30,714 nt of DNA from an uncultured Collinsella sp. (lineage in GTDB: Bacteria; Actinomycetota; Coriobacteriia; Coriobacteriales; Coriobacteriaceae): contig CAKUHP010000020.1 in NCBI GenBank assembly GCA_934658705.1, forward strand, positions 1 through 30,714, given 5' to 3'. The stretch's first letter is position 1. Each line of letters starts with the position of its first letter. The notes beneath the pieces were generated by a model. It saw only the letters and a program-made list of their open reading frames with translations, made no database searches and was not told where the DNA came from. A program made the translations under genes and the position numbers. Below are positions 15,780-24,215 of this stretch, in pieces.

Positions 15780-16760
15780 CTAGACCGTCTGGAGCTTCTC
15801 GACCTCGTCGAGGTTCTCGGTCAGACGCGCCGCAAACGTCGAAAGCGGGTGTGGATGCGTATCGAACTCGTAGGCCGTCTCGGTGGAATGGATCACGGTA
15901 CCGACGCCGGCATCGGTCAGCAGCTCGAGCAGCAGCGAGTGCGGCGTCGTGCCGTTAATGATGTGGGCGCGGAACACGCCGGCGGCAAGCGCATCGACGG
16001 CGGCACGAAGCTTGGGAATCATGCCCTTGTCGACCTCGCCGCCGTAGAGCATCTCGTTGACCTCGTCGAGCGTCAGGTTGGAGATGAGCGAATCCTTATC
16101 GCTAAAGTCCTTGTACAGGCCGTCGACATCGGTCAAGAAGATTGCCTTGTGCGCATGGAGCGCCGCCGCGACAGCACCGGCGGCGGTATCGGCGTTGATG
16201 TTGAAGAAGCCGCCGTCCTCCCCCGCCGCGACCGTGGCGATAACGGGGATGTACTCGCTATCGAGCAGGCGCTCAATATAGTCGGTGTTGACGTGCGTGA
16301 CTTTGCCTACGCGGCCGAGCTCGGGGTCGAGTGGCTCGGCGATAAGGGTGCCGGCGTCGCTGCCGGACACGCCCACTGCCAGGTTGCCATGGTGGTTGAG
16401 CGCCGCGACCAGCTCCTGATTGACCTTGCCGCCCAGCACCTCGCGCACGATATCCATGGTGGCCGGTGTGGTCACGCGCTGGCCATTCTTAAACTCGACA
16501 GGAATGTCGTAGTGGCTGAGCGCCTCGTTGATAGCCTTGCCGCCACCGTGCACGATGACAGGGCGCATGCCGATGATCTTGAGCAGGACGATGTCGCTCA
16601 TCACGTCACGGCGCAGCTGCTCGTCGACCATGGCGGCACCGCCATACTTGATAACGACCGTCTTACCGGTCAGGTTCTTAATCCACGGCAGCGCCTCGAA
16701 CAGCAGCTGCGCGGTTACTTCGTTGGACTCGCTCGAGCGACAATCGCGTGCGAATTTCAT
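15780..16760 (-). CDS. argB: Acetylglutamate kinase
   Basis: This enzyme phosphorylates N-acetylglutamate, the second step of arginine synthesis. From the start at 16760 it has 326 aa. VIKYGGAAM at 36-44 binds nucleotide, VHGGGKAIN binds substrate, and the amino-acid kinase core follows. The N-terminal extension of about 30 residues and the C-terminal signature ELLTDAGVGTVI fit the hexameric, arginine-inhibited class, which is expected when ArgJ recycles acetyl groups and ArgB becomes the control point. An upstream in-frame start at 16811 is less likely; GAGG lies 7 bases before the chosen ATG. It lies 81 bases downstream of argJ. Confidence 0.95.
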   Translation of the reverse strand: MKFARDCRSSESNEVTAQLLFEALPWIKNLTGKTVVIKYGGAAMVDEQLRRDVMSDIVLLKIIGMRPVIVHGGGKAINEALSHYDIPVEFKNGQRVTTPATMDIVREVLGGKVNQELVAALNHHGNLAVGVSGSDAGTLIAEPLDPELGRVGKVTHVNTDYIERLLDSEYIPVIATVAAGEDGGFFNINADTAAGAVAAALHAHKAIFLTDVDGLYKDFSDKDSLISNLTLDEVNEMLYGGEVDKGMIPKLRAAVDALAAGVFRAHIINGTTPHSLLLELLTDAGVGTVIHSTETAYEFDTHPHPLSTFAARLTENLDEVEKLQTV

Positions 16761-16841
16761 AGTCTGCCTCGTCTTTCGTATAGCTATCGCGCCACGCCTC
16801 GTTACCCGCAATCGCAGCGGGACGCGCGGCGCATCTAGAGT

Positions 16842-18110
16842 CTAGGAACGGTAGTCGCCGTTGATGGAGATGTACTCGTGCGTGAGGTCGCAGGTCCACA
16901 CGGTGGTCGCCGCATCACCTGCGCCCAGGTCGGCCGAGATCACGATCTCGGACGCCTCAAAGCGACGCAAGGCCTCGCCCTCGTCGAAGGGAACGGTCAG
17001 ACCGTCGCGGCAGACGGGCATGCCCATCATGTCGATGGAAACATCTTCCTGGTTAAACTGCACGCCGCACTTGCCCAGTGCCATGGCGACGCGGCCCCAG
17101 TTGCAGTCGTGCCCGGCGATGCAGGTCTTGACGAGCGGAGAATTAGCGACGGCACGAGCGGCGATATCGGCCTCCTCGTCGTTCGCGGCGCCGGCGACGT
17201 TGACCGTAACAAGCTTGGAAGCGCCCTCGCCATCGGCGGCAATGTTGCGCGCCAGGCTCTCGCATACCTCGTGTACGGCAAAGGCGAGCTCGTCAAACGC
17301 ATCGGTACCCTCGACGATAGGCTCGGCATTTGCGGCAGCGGCACCGGAGGCAAGCATGATGCAGGTGTCGTTAGTCGAGGTGTCGGAATCGACCGTTACC
17401 TTGTTGAAGGTTTGCTTGACGGTCGAGAGCAGCAGGGCGTGGAGCGCCGCCGGCTCGACGGGGGCATCGGTCGTGATGACCGCGATCATGGTGGCCATAT
17501 TGGGCATGATCATGCCCGAGCCCTTGCACATGCCGCCCACCGTATAGGCATTGCCCGCATGGCCCGCGGCCTCGCTAACGTAGGACACAGCATACTCCTT
17601 GGAGTGTGTGTCGGTCGTCATGATGGCTCGGGCGGCATCGGCGCCACCGTGGGCAGAGAGTGCCTCGTAAGCGGCAGGAACGGCCGTCTCGAACGTGTCG
17701 ATCGGCAGGATCTGGCCAATCACGCCCGTAGAGGCGACCAGGATCTGCTGAGGCTCGCAGCCGATGACCTGCGAGGCGATATTGCAGGTCTCGCGCGCAC
17801 AGGCAAGGCCGGTCTCGCCCGTGGCGGCATTGGCGTTACCGGAATTGACCGAAACGCCGGCGATGATGCCGTAGCCCTTGTCGGCGCCGCCCAGGTTGGC
17901 GCGGCTCACCTGCACGGGCGCCGCACAAAAGCGGTTGGTGGTAAACACGCCGGCACCGGGGCAAGGTTTGTCGGGCACGACGAGCGCGTAATCCAGGCGC
18001 TCGGGATTCTTGCGAAACCCGGCATGGATGCCAGTGGCTTTAAAACCAGCCGCTGCCGTAACGCCGCCCTCGACCGCGCGAATCTTAATATCAATCATCT
18101 CGGTATTCAT
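16842..18110 (-). CDS. argJ: Glutamate N-acetyltransferase / amino-acid acetyltransferase
   Basis: ArgJ transfers the acetyl group from N-acetylornithine to glutamate, so that the acetyl moiety is recycled; some ArgJ also use acetyl-CoA. It has 422 aa. The self-cleavage site KGSGMIMPNMATMI is present, with Thr207 the expected nucleophile that becomes the N-terminus of the beta chain. Other family blocks are NSGNANAATG (89-98), ASTGVIGQILP, and the later STNDT and GHDCNWGR. There are two possible starts, 18110 and an ATG four codons later; 18110 is used. It is 134 bases downstream of argC, a gap in which I see no terminator or gene, so the operon is probably continuous. Confidence 0.95.
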   Translation of the reverse strand: MNTEMIDIKIRAVEGGVTAAAGFKATGIHAGFRKNPERLDYALVVPDKPCPGAGVFTTNRFCAAPVQVSRANLGGADKGYGIIAGVSVNSGNANAATGETGLACARETCNIASQVIGCEPQQILVASTGVIGQILPIDTFETAVPAAYEALSAHGGADAARAIMTTDTHSKEYAVSYVSEAAGHAGNAYTVGGMCKGSGMIMPNMATMIAVITTDAPVEPAALHALLLSTVKQTFNKVTVDSDTSTNDTCIMLASGAAAANAEPIVEGTDAFDELAFAVHEVCESLARNIAADGEGASKLVTVNVAGAANDEEADIAARAVANSPLVKTCIAGHDCNWGRVAMALGKCGVQFNQEDVSIDMMGMPVCRDGLTVPFDEGEALRRFEASEIVISADLGAGDAATTVWTCDLTHEYISINGDYRS

Positions 18111-18244
18111 CGTCCCTATGACTCCTTATATCAAACAAAAAACGGACATCGGTTGGTGCGCCATGCCAGTCGCAATCATGAGACCAGCTTAAAAGTGGCG
18201 CCCCACTCGATGCCCGACTACCAAATCGTTAACAATCGAATGTG

Positions 18245-19315
18245 CTACACCGGGCACGCCACTGTGGGCAAGCCTCGTCGCTCGTCAAAACCAAAGACGA
18301 TGTTGGCGCACTGGACCGCCTGGCCTGCTGCTCCCTTGCACAGATTGTCGATGGCGCCCGTCGCTACCAGCACGCCCGCGCGCTTGTTGAGCGCGAGGCC
18401 GATCTGGGCGGCGTTGGTGCCGACGACCGAAGCCGTCTTGGGCTGCTGGCCGGCGTCGAGCACGCGCACAAAGGTGCGGCCGGCGTAGAACTGCTTGTAA
18501 TGTTCGACGACGTCCTCAATCGTCAGACTGTCGAGGGCTTGCGGCGCGAGCGGCATCGTCACCGTGGAGAGCAGGCCGCGCTTGAGCGGTGCCAGGTGCG
18601 GGGTAAAGACAACGCGATCGGTTAGGCCCAAAATCTGCTCGATTTCGGGCGTATGGCGATGTTTACCCACACCGTAAGCCTCCAAGTTCTCGTCGGCGCT
18701 ACAAAAATGGGTACGGGCGTTGCAGGACTTACCGGCACCCGTCACGCCGCTGATGGCGTCGATGATCACGGGGCCGCTCTGGGCAACCCAGCCGGCGCGC
18801 ACGGCAGGCGCGGCGGCAAGACTCGTTGCGGTGGGATAGCAACCGGCGCAGGCGACCAGTACGGGCTTGCCGTCGGCGTGGTCGGATGCAGCGGTCTCCA
18901 AATCCTGGCAGAACAGTTCGGGCAGGCCGAAAGCGCGCGTCTTGAGCAGCTCGGGGCTCGTGTGCTCGGCGGCATACCAAGCCTCGAACACAGCCGCGTC
19001 GCTCAGACGGTAGTCGGCCGAAAGGTCAAAGCAGGAAACGCCCGCGGCAAGCAGGGCGGGCACCTGCGCCATGGCAGCCGTGTGCGGCACTGCCAAAAAG
19101 ACAGCGTCGCAGGATTTTAGCTCGGGAGCGTCATGCGTCGTGAAGAAAAGGTCGCTCACGCCGGCGAAGCTCGGGTAGACCGCAGGCAGCGGCTGACCGG
19201 CATCGGCGTTGGACGTAATGGCGACAAGTTCAAACTCGGGATGGCCGAGGACGAGGCGAATGAGCTCGGCGCCGGCATATCCAGCCGCACCGACAATTCC
19301 AACCTTTAAAGACAT
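18245..19315 (-). CDS. argC: N-acetyl-gamma-glutamyl-phosphate reductase
   Basis: This NADPH-dependent enzyme reduces N-acetylglutamyl phosphate to the semialdehyde. It has 356 aa. The dinucleotide-binding GAAGYAGAELIRL is at 9-21, FLAVPHTAA is near 73, FDLSADYRL follows, and the catalytic Cys159 is in ACAGCYPTATSL. The later segment HRHTPEIEQ and the C-terminal GAAGQAVQCAN also match. The start codon is preceded by AAGGAG. It is the first gene of the arginine operon, and two ArgR-type boxes lie 85-125 bases upstream. Confidence 0.96.
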   Translation of the reverse strand: MSLKVGIVGAAGYAGAELIRLVLGHPEFELVAITSNADAGQPLPAVYPSFAGVSDLFFTTHDAPELKSCDAVFLAVPHTAAMAQVPALLAAGVSCFDLSADYRLSDAAVFEAWYAAEHTSPELLKTRAFGLPELFCQDLETAASDHADGKPVLVACAGCYPTATSLAAAPAVRAGWVAQSGPVIIDAISGVTGAGKSCNARTHFCSADENLEAYGVGKHRHTPEIEQILGLTDRVVFTPHLAPLKRGLLSTVTMPLAPQALDSLTIEDVVEHYKQFYAGRTFVRVLDAGQQPKTASVVGTNAAQIGLALNKRAGVLVATGAIDNLCKGAAGQAVQCANIVFGFDERRGLPTVACPV

Positions 19316-19398
19316 ATCAGACTCCTTGTCTGCAGTTATGCACTGATGCGCATCCCGCAGCCGTCGTTATGAGGTGGGTTGAAACTTTAGCACCAAAA

Positions 19399-19436
19399 GA
19401 TGCATATATACGCAAATCTTTTGCATATTCATGCAT
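19399..19436 (-). promoter_or_regulatory. Tandem ArgR operator (ARG boxes) of the arg operon
   Basis: Two imperfect palindromes with TGCAT-type half sites: TGCATATATACGCA (19401-19414) and TGCATATTCATGCA (19422-19435). Their centres are 21 bp apart, two helical turns, which is the spacing known for paired boxes bound by the ArgR hexamer. TGCAT half sites also occur in actinobacterial ARG boxes. The region is AT-rich and includes possible -10 sequences (TATATG), so binding would block the argC promoter. Arginine repression is inferred. Confidence 0.65.
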
Positions 19437-19472
19437 TGAAACAATCCCGACACATTCGCTCGAAGGAATTGA

Positions 19473-19535
19473 CAAATAAATACGGGCCCCACATTGCTCG
19501 GTGCGCCTTACGGCGACGTTGCAATGTGGGGCCCG
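19473..19535 (-). terminator. Terminator of the riboflavin transport operon
   Basis: On the minus strand a 15-bp perfect stem CGGGCCCCACATTGC/GCAATGTGGGGCCCG with an additional inner hairpin is followed by TATTTATTTG. It lies 45 bases past the last split-barrel gene and also insulates the arg operon. Confidence 0.85.
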
Positions 19536-19580
19536 CTTCGTGCGAGAAAATGAATTGTTGAGTTTGGTTGAAGAGCTCGT

Positions 19581-19991
19581 TTAGAGCTCGACCGGCACCC
19601 ATTCGTCATGGTTGCAGATAAAGGCCTCGGGTTCCTCCACGCTAAAGAAGACGAGCGTGGGGTCGTTCGGCCCCTCATAATGCTCGCCTAGGCGCTCCAG
19701 ATGCTTCCATCCGGCCTCACGCATTTCGGGAGCAGCCTGGTCATCTAGGCCCGCATGCCCGCGCAAGATGAGCCACCCGTGGCCCGGCCACCAGCTCGTG
19801 GCCTCAAAGCGCTGATTCTGCAGCAGCTCCTGCCACACGTCCTTGGTGCGCGCCGTCACAAACCACAGCTTGCCGTCCTGGATCTGCGCAAATGAGAATG
19901 GACGCACATGCGGCTGCCCGTCCACGCTCGTCGCCAGATACCACGCCGGCACCGACGTCAGATACTCCAGCACCGTATTCAATCCGTCCAC
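19581..19991 (-). CDS. Pyridoxamine 5'-phosphate oxidase-like split-barrel protein (copy 2)
   Basis: A 136-aa protein of the PNPOx-like FMN-binding split-barrel fold. Visible blocks are VPAWYLATSVDGQPHVRPFSF, DGKLWFVTARTKDVWQELLQN and GWLILRGHAGL, which correspond to the flavin-binding beta barrel of small general-stress or FMN-binding proteins. The start is GTG at 19991 with AGGAGG four to five bases upstream; a longer frame to 20138 would overlap the neighbour and adds unrelated sequence. It is clearly a paralogue of the gene at 20026-20472, sharing the same block order and spacing. The flavin is inferred; heme or F420 binding is possible in this fold. It is the last gene of the riboswitch-controlled unit. 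Confidence 0.85.
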   Translation of the reverse strand: MDGLNTVLEYLTSVPAWYLATSVDGQPHVRPFSFAQIQDGKLWFVTARTKDVWQELLQNQRFEATSWWPGHGWLILRGHAGLDDQAAPEMREAGWKHLERLGEHYEGPNDPTLVFFSVEEPEAFICNHDEWVPVEL

Positions 19992-20025
19992 GTTTCCTCC
20001 TGCCAAATTGACTGGTTGGTGAGCG

Positions 20026-20472
20026 TTAGAGTTCGAGGCGCTCTTCGCTGCCGTCGATATCGCAAAAGCGGGCGGCAATGTTGCGGACCGAGAAGAACGC
20101 GAGGCGGCCGTCGTTGGCACTCTCGTGATCCTCGCCAATGCCCACCATGTGCTTAAAGCCAGCCTGGCGTACCCGGTCGCTCACGACCGCATCGTCCTCG
20201 AGCGCGGCCTCGCCGGTCAGCACGATCCAGCACTCCCCCGGCTTCCAGCCCGAGAGCTCAAACTTGGGGTTCGCGACGAGCTCGGCCCACACGTCCTTGT
20301 CGCGCGATGTGCAAAACCACAGCTTGCCGTCATCGACCATGGCAAACGAAAACGGCCTCACACGCGGCTGATGTCCGTCGGTCACATCGGTCGTAGCGAG
20401 GTACCACGCGGGGATGCGCCTGAGGTACGAGCAGGCGCGCTCGAGCTGCGCCGTACGGTCGTTGTCGGTCAT
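20026..20472 (-). CDS. Pyridoxamine 5'-phosphate oxidase-like split-barrel protein (copy 1)
   Basis: A 148-aa protein with the same layout as its downstream neighbour: IPAWYLATTDVTDG, PRVRPFSFAMVDDGKLWFCTSRDKDVWAELVANPKFELSGW, and CWIVLTGEAAL, followed by an acidic region and FFSVRNIAARFCDIDG. This matches the PNPOx-like split barrel that usually binds FMN. The ATG at 20472 follows GAAAGGGG. It begins 30 bases after the ecfT stop with no terminator between, so it is probably co-transcribed with the riboflavin transporter under the FMN riboswitch. The tandem pair most likely arose by duplication. Enzymatic activity cannot be deduced; the conserved residues of true PdxH are not evident in such short proteins. 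Confidence 0.85.
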   Translation of the reverse strand: MTDNDRTAQLERACSYLRRIPAWYLATTDVTDGHQPRVRPFSFAMVDDGKLWFCTSRDKDVWAELVANPKFELSGWKPGECWIVLTGEAALEDDAVVSDRVRQAGFKHMVGIGEDHESANDGRLAFFSVRNIAARFCDIDGSEERLEL

Positions 20473-20502
20473 AGGGACCCCTTTCTTGCGCTCGAATCGC
20501 GC

Positions 20503-21303
20503 CTAGACGAGTTGAAGATTGATGACGGTGACGCAAATGAGCAGCAGCGCCGTCGCCACCGCAGCAAGCGCATCCCCACGGCCAAATGCAAGCGTATGCA
20601 GGCGCGTGCGGCCCTGCTCGCCGTGATAACAACGCGCATCCATGGCGGCCGACAGCGTCTCGGCATGACGAAACACGCCCGTAAACAGCGGAATCGCCAC
20701 GCTGGCGAGCATACGAACGCCGCCGAGCGGACCGCCCGTCACGCGCGCACCGCGACTTGCCTGCGCGTCCGCCGTCTGCTTCATCTCGGTGGCGAACTGC
20801 GGCATAAAGCGCAGCGCGATACCCATGATCATGCCGAGCTCATGCGCCGGAAGTCCCACGCGCGCAAACGGCGCGAGCAAGCGCTCAAAGCCCGCGGTGA
20901 GATCAAGCGTCGGCGTGGTGAGCGTAATGGCGCTCATGCCTGCCATCATCAGGGTCAGGCGGCACGCCATAAATGTCGCAGAATGCAGCGAGCCCTCGCT
21001 TATCTGCAGAAAGCCGAGCTGCCACAGGATGCGCCCGCTCTGGTCGGTAAACAGGCTGAGCACCGCGACCACCACGACGATCCCCAGCAGCGGCGCCATC
21101 GATGACAGGACGCGACGCAGCGGCACCCGGGATACGACATAGATCAGAACAACGAAGGCCGCCACCGGAAGCAAGCCGCGGAAGCTGTTGACCGTGAGCG
21201 TCGTAATCAGGAATACGAAACCCAGGAGCAACTTGGTGCGCGGATCCAGGCGGTGGATTGCGCTATCCCCGGGATAGTAGCTGCCAAACGAAAACGCCTC
21301 CAT
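20503..21303 (-). CDS. ecfT: Energy-coupling factor transporter transmembrane protein EcfT
   Basis: The membrane scaffold of an ECF transporter, linking the substrate-binding S component to the ATPases. It has 266 aa. The start FSFGSYYPGDSAIHRLDPRTKLLLGF is typical of EcfT, followed by several hydrophobic helices (about 28-65, 65-85, 105-125, 240-262). The two arginine coupling motifs are visible: ASRGAR near residue 173 and MDARCYHG near 217. Its ATG overlaps the stop of the ATPase gene by one base (TAATG), so translation is coupled. The co-transcribed S component and riboswitch indicate riboflavin as substrate. Confidence 0.93.
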   Translation of the reverse strand: MEAFSFGSYYPGDSAIHRLDPRTKLLLGFVFLITTLTVNSFRGLLPVAAFVVLIYVVSRVPLRRVLSSMAPLLGIVVVVAVLSLFTDQSGRILWQLGFLQISEGSLHSATFMACRLTLMMAGMSAITLTTPTLDLTAGFERLLAPFARVGLPAHELGMIMGIALRFMPQFATEMKQTADAQASRGARVTGGPLGGVRMLASVAIPLFTGVFRHAETLSAAMDARCYHGEQGRTRLHTLAFGRGDALAAVATALLLICVTVINLQLV

Positions 21304-23207
21304 TAGCAGCCCTCCTCTCGCGCAGGTGCACCGGGATCGGTCTGGCGCGAAATGCCCGAAGACCCATCTGCACAGCCGAGCAGCAAGCTTGACAGTTCGT
21401 CTGCCAACGACTCAACCGTATAGAGGCCGTCAAAGCGCAGCGGCACGCCCGCCTCCGTAAGCGCCAGCGCCATGCGCTGCGCGGCGGGAACGCCCAAACC
21501 GATCGACTTGAGCTCGTCGGCACGCGCAAACACCTGCGCGGGAACTCCCTCGGCAAACACCGCGCCTTCGTTCATCACAACGATGCGGTCACAGCAATTG
21601 GCCAGGTCATCCATACTGTGCGAAACCATGACAACGGTCAGGCCCTCGTCATGAAGACGGCCAATGAGCTCCAGGAAATCCCTGCGGGCCGCCGGATCGA
21701 GCCCTGCCATGGGCTCATCGAGCACCAGGACCTCAGGCTCCATAGCGAGCACGCCGGCAAACGCCACACGACGCTGCTGTCCGCCCGAGAGCTCAAAGGG
21801 GCTCTTCTCCCCCACCGTGGCTTGGTCGAGACCCACACGCGCGAGTGAGGACTCGACGCGGCGGGCGGCCTCGGCCTGCGACAAGCCAAGGTTATGCGGA
21901 CCAAACGCCACGTCCTGCGCCACGGTCTCGGCAAACAGCTGGCGCTCGGGATACTGAAACACCACGCCAACCTTTGCCTTAACCGCGGCGGCGTCTTTCT
22001 TGTTTGACAGGTCGAGACCCAATGCGCGAACAGATCCCTCCTGGGGACGGATCAGACCGTTGAGATGCTGAACCAGCGTCGACTTACCCGAACCGGTATG
22101 GCCCGCCAGGCCCAGGAACTCGCCACGGCGCACCGTCAGCGACACGTCACGCAACGCCCACGGACTGCTAGGGTCGTTGCCCCAGAGGGCCTGTTTGTTC
22201 GATTTGCCCGCAGTGTCCGAGCGCTTATGCCAGTGGCGGCGCTCGCGCGAACTGAGCGAATAACTGTACGAAACATGGGATAGCTCGATGACGGGCTCCG
22301 ACGCGTTGCCCTCGTTGTCTGCCGGAAGAGTACCACCAGCGATTTCCAACTGGGATGCGGAAGGCTGTCCCGCAGGGCCCGCCTCGCTTCGCTCGGAATA
22401 AGCCTGCGCAACCTCGTCGACCATATCCGCCTCGCGCACCTGTGCGCGAACGGGCACGCCCTTCGCACGGAGCGTCATGCCCAAGCGGCACGACTCCGGC
22501 ATGTCCAGGTTCAGCTCCGCGAGCTCATCCGCTCGTGTCAGAATCTCCTCGGGCGTGCCCAGCATGGCAACTCGTCCCGCCTGAAACACGGCAACACGAT
22601 CGGCCTCCGCAGCCTCTTCCATAAAGTGCGTAATCATCACGATGGTCATGCCACGGTTATGGAGCGCATGGCACGCCTTCATAAGGCCCTTGCGTCCGCG
22701 CGGATCGAGCATCGAGGAGGCCTCGTCCAGGATGAGTACACGTGGCTCCATGGCGAGCACGCCGGCAAGCGCCACGCGCTGCTTTTGTCCGCCCGAGAGG
22801 GCGTGGGTCTCGTGGCGCTCGAAACCCACCAGGCCCACGGCCTTCAGCACATCCCGCACACGCTGCGCAATTTGCGCCGATTCCACCCCAAGGTTTTCAG
22901 GACCAAACGCAACATCGTCCTCGACAAGCGTCGCGACGAGCTGGTCGTCCGGATTCTGAAACACCATGCCCGCAGTCGAGCGAATGTCGTAGACCAGCTC
23001 GGGGTCGGACGCATCCATGCCATCGATGCGCACCGTGCCCTCGTCGGGCTGCAGCAGCGCATTCAGGTGCTTGGCAAACGTCGACTTGCCCGACCCGTTA
23101 CCACCGAGGATGCAGAAAAACTCACCATCCTCGATATTCAGATCGATGCCGTCGAGCGCCTGAGCGGCACCGTCATAGCTAAAGAAAACGCCCCGACACC
23201 CAATCAT
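21303..23207 (-). CDS. ecfA: Fused double ATPase of an ECF transporter (EcfA1-EcfA2 type)
   Basis: A 634-aa protein with two complete ABC ATPase domains, which in most bacteria are separate genes. The first has Walker A GGNGSGKST at 35-43, signature LSGGQ at 137-141 and Walker B LILDEASSMLDP at 158-169. The second has GHTGSGKST at 369-377, LSGGQ at 473-477 and LVLDEPMAGLDP at 494-505. They are joined by a linker of about 60-70 residues (about 240-305), and the second carries an extra basic insertion of about 30 residues near 318-348. Both active sites look intact. The gene overlaps ribU by ATGA and ecfT by TAATG, so all three are translated in series. It supplies energy to riboflavin uptake. 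Confidence 0.94.
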   Translation of the reverse strand: MIGCRGVFFSYDGAAQALDGIDLNIEDGEFFCILGGNGSGKSTFAKHLNALLQPDEGTVRIDGMDASDPELVYDIRSTAGMVFQNPDDQLVATLVEDDVAFGPENLGVESAQIAQRVRDVLKAVGLVGFERHETHALSGGQKQRVALAGVLAMEPRVLILDEASSMLDPRGRKGLMKACHALHNRGMTIVMITHFMEEAAEADRVAVFQAGRVAMLGTPEEILTRADELAELNLDMPESCRLGMTLRAKGVPVRAQVREADMVDEVAQAYSERSEAGPAGQPSASQLEIAGGTLPADNEGNASEPVIELSHVSYSYSLSSRERRHWHKRSDTAGKSNKQALWGNDPSSPWALRDVSLTVRRGEFLGLAGHTGSGKSTLVQHLNGLIRPQEGSVRALGLDLSNKKDAAAVKAKVGVVFQYPERQLFAETVAQDVAFGPHNLGLSQAEAARRVESSLARVGLDQATVGEKSPFELSGGQQRRVAFAGVLAMEPEVLVLDEPMAGLDPAARRDFLELIGRLHDEGLTVVMVSHSMDDLANCCDRIVVMNEGAVFAEGVPAQVFARADELKSIGLGVPAAQRMALALTEAGVPLRFDGLYTVESLADELSSLLLGCADGSSGISRQTDPGAPAREEGC

Positions 23208-23794
23208 GCGCGGCCTTTGACCTGGTCCTTTTTAGGCGTAATAAGGTTGGAAACCGCCTTGTACACAACCAGCGTCAACACCGAGTTGAGCACGGTCTTG
23301 ATGAGGTTGAACGGCAGAACGGCGGGAAGCATGAGCGGGGCGATCACATCGACCGAGCCATACCAGAACCAAACGCCGATGGTCAGGTTCGCGACCATGG
23401 ACAGCGCCGTAGCGCAAACAACGCCGAGCACCAGGCCAATCACGGCACCCTTATAGGTATGCATCTTCTGATAGACGATAGCCGCGGGCAGGATATAGCC
23501 CAGCGTAGCCACCAGGTTCATGAGTGCACCGACCCAGTCGCCCGTAGTGAGCGCATGGATGACGATCGCCATGGCGGCAACGGCAGTGCCGGCACCAGGG
23601 CCGTACGCAAACCCGCACACCATCGCCGGCACCAGCGACGGGTCATACGTCAAAAACGGCGCCGAAGGAAGGATGGGCAGCTGCACATACATAAACAACG
23701 CGCCCAGGGCACACATCAGCGCCATGGTAACGAGCTGTTTGGTGCTCCACCTATTCGTGTTCTCAAAATGGATATGCTGCGACTGTTCAGACAT
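23204..23794 (-). CDS. ribU: ECF transporter S component, predicted riboflavin transporter RibU
   Basis: A 196-aa membrane protein with five to six hydrophobic helices. Features of RibU-type S components are visible: an N-terminal helix TKQLVTMALMCALGALF, a loop with FLTYDPSLVPAMVCGFAYGPGAG and later LMNLVATLGYILPAAIVYQK. Specificity is inferred mainly from the FMN riboswitch directly upstream. The start at 23794 is used because AGGTGA lies 6-7 bases before it and because the riboswitch runs close to it; an upstream in-frame ATG at 23815 would lie inside the riboswitch. Its stop overlaps the ATPase start (ATGA). It begins a five-gene unit. Confidence 0.88.
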   Translation of the reverse strand: MSEQSQHIHFENTNRWSTKQLVTMALMCALGALFMYVQLPILPSAPFLTYDPSLVPAMVCGFAYGPGAGTAVAAMAIVIHALTTGDWVGALMNLVATLGYILPAAIVYQKMHTYKGAVIGLVLGVVCATALSMVANLTIGVWFWYGSVDVIAPLMLPAVLPFNLIKTVLNSVLTLVVYKAVSNLITPKKDQVKGRA

Positions 23795-23805
23795 AAGATC
23801 ACCTG

Positions 23806-23989
23806 CCTCTTTCATCCGGACTCTAACCGTTGGTACTGGGATCTCACCAGTTCAGCCGGCATGCGAACCAACGCACACACGGGTCGCGGACTCATCGGCT
23901 CGGCCGCAGGCACCTTGCCTGCACCACGGCACCCCTGTGGCACCGCCCGATTTACCGCCAGTGGGGAATTCCACCCCGCCCTGAAACAG
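23806..23989 (-). promoter_or_regulatory. FMN riboswitch (RFN element)
   Basis: On the minus strand the conserved blocks of the RFN element occur in order: TTCAGGGCGGGGTGGAATTC at the 5' end, CCCCACTGGCGGTAAAT, a variable arm with strong hairpins, GCCGGCTGAACTGGTGAGAT, CCAGTACCAACGGTTAGAGT and the closing CCGGATGAAAGA. The 3' end of the aptamer lies only about 12 bases before the ribU start, and the ribosome-binding site follows directly, so control of translation initiation is likely. FMN binding would reduce expression of the riboflavin importer. Confidence 0.95.
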
Positions 23990-23997
23990 CAATTGCA

Positions 23998-24025
23998 AGT
24001 GTAGCACGAGAGGGTATTAGCGCAA
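23998..24025 (-). promoter_or_regulatory. Promoter of the FMN-riboswitch operon
   Basis: On the minus strand TTGCGC (24020-24025), a 16-bp spacer and TACACT (23998-24003) form a plausible sigma-70 promoter. The expected start near 23991 is within a few bases of the riboswitch 5' end, which supports the assignment. Confidence 0.55.
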
Positions 24026-24215
24026 GTATACCGAGGGTAATTTCTGGAGGGGGAAACGCCCAGAAATACGCCCAGGATAGAGCGATGCAATAACCACGTC
24101 CCCCCACCCATCCCAAAGTAGTGCGTTTTTCGCGCAAAGCGCGAAACAGCAACCGGGATACGTATCCCTATCAGCCACAATCTCCGCCCACGCCGACCTC
24201 AAGGCCGTAAACGCA

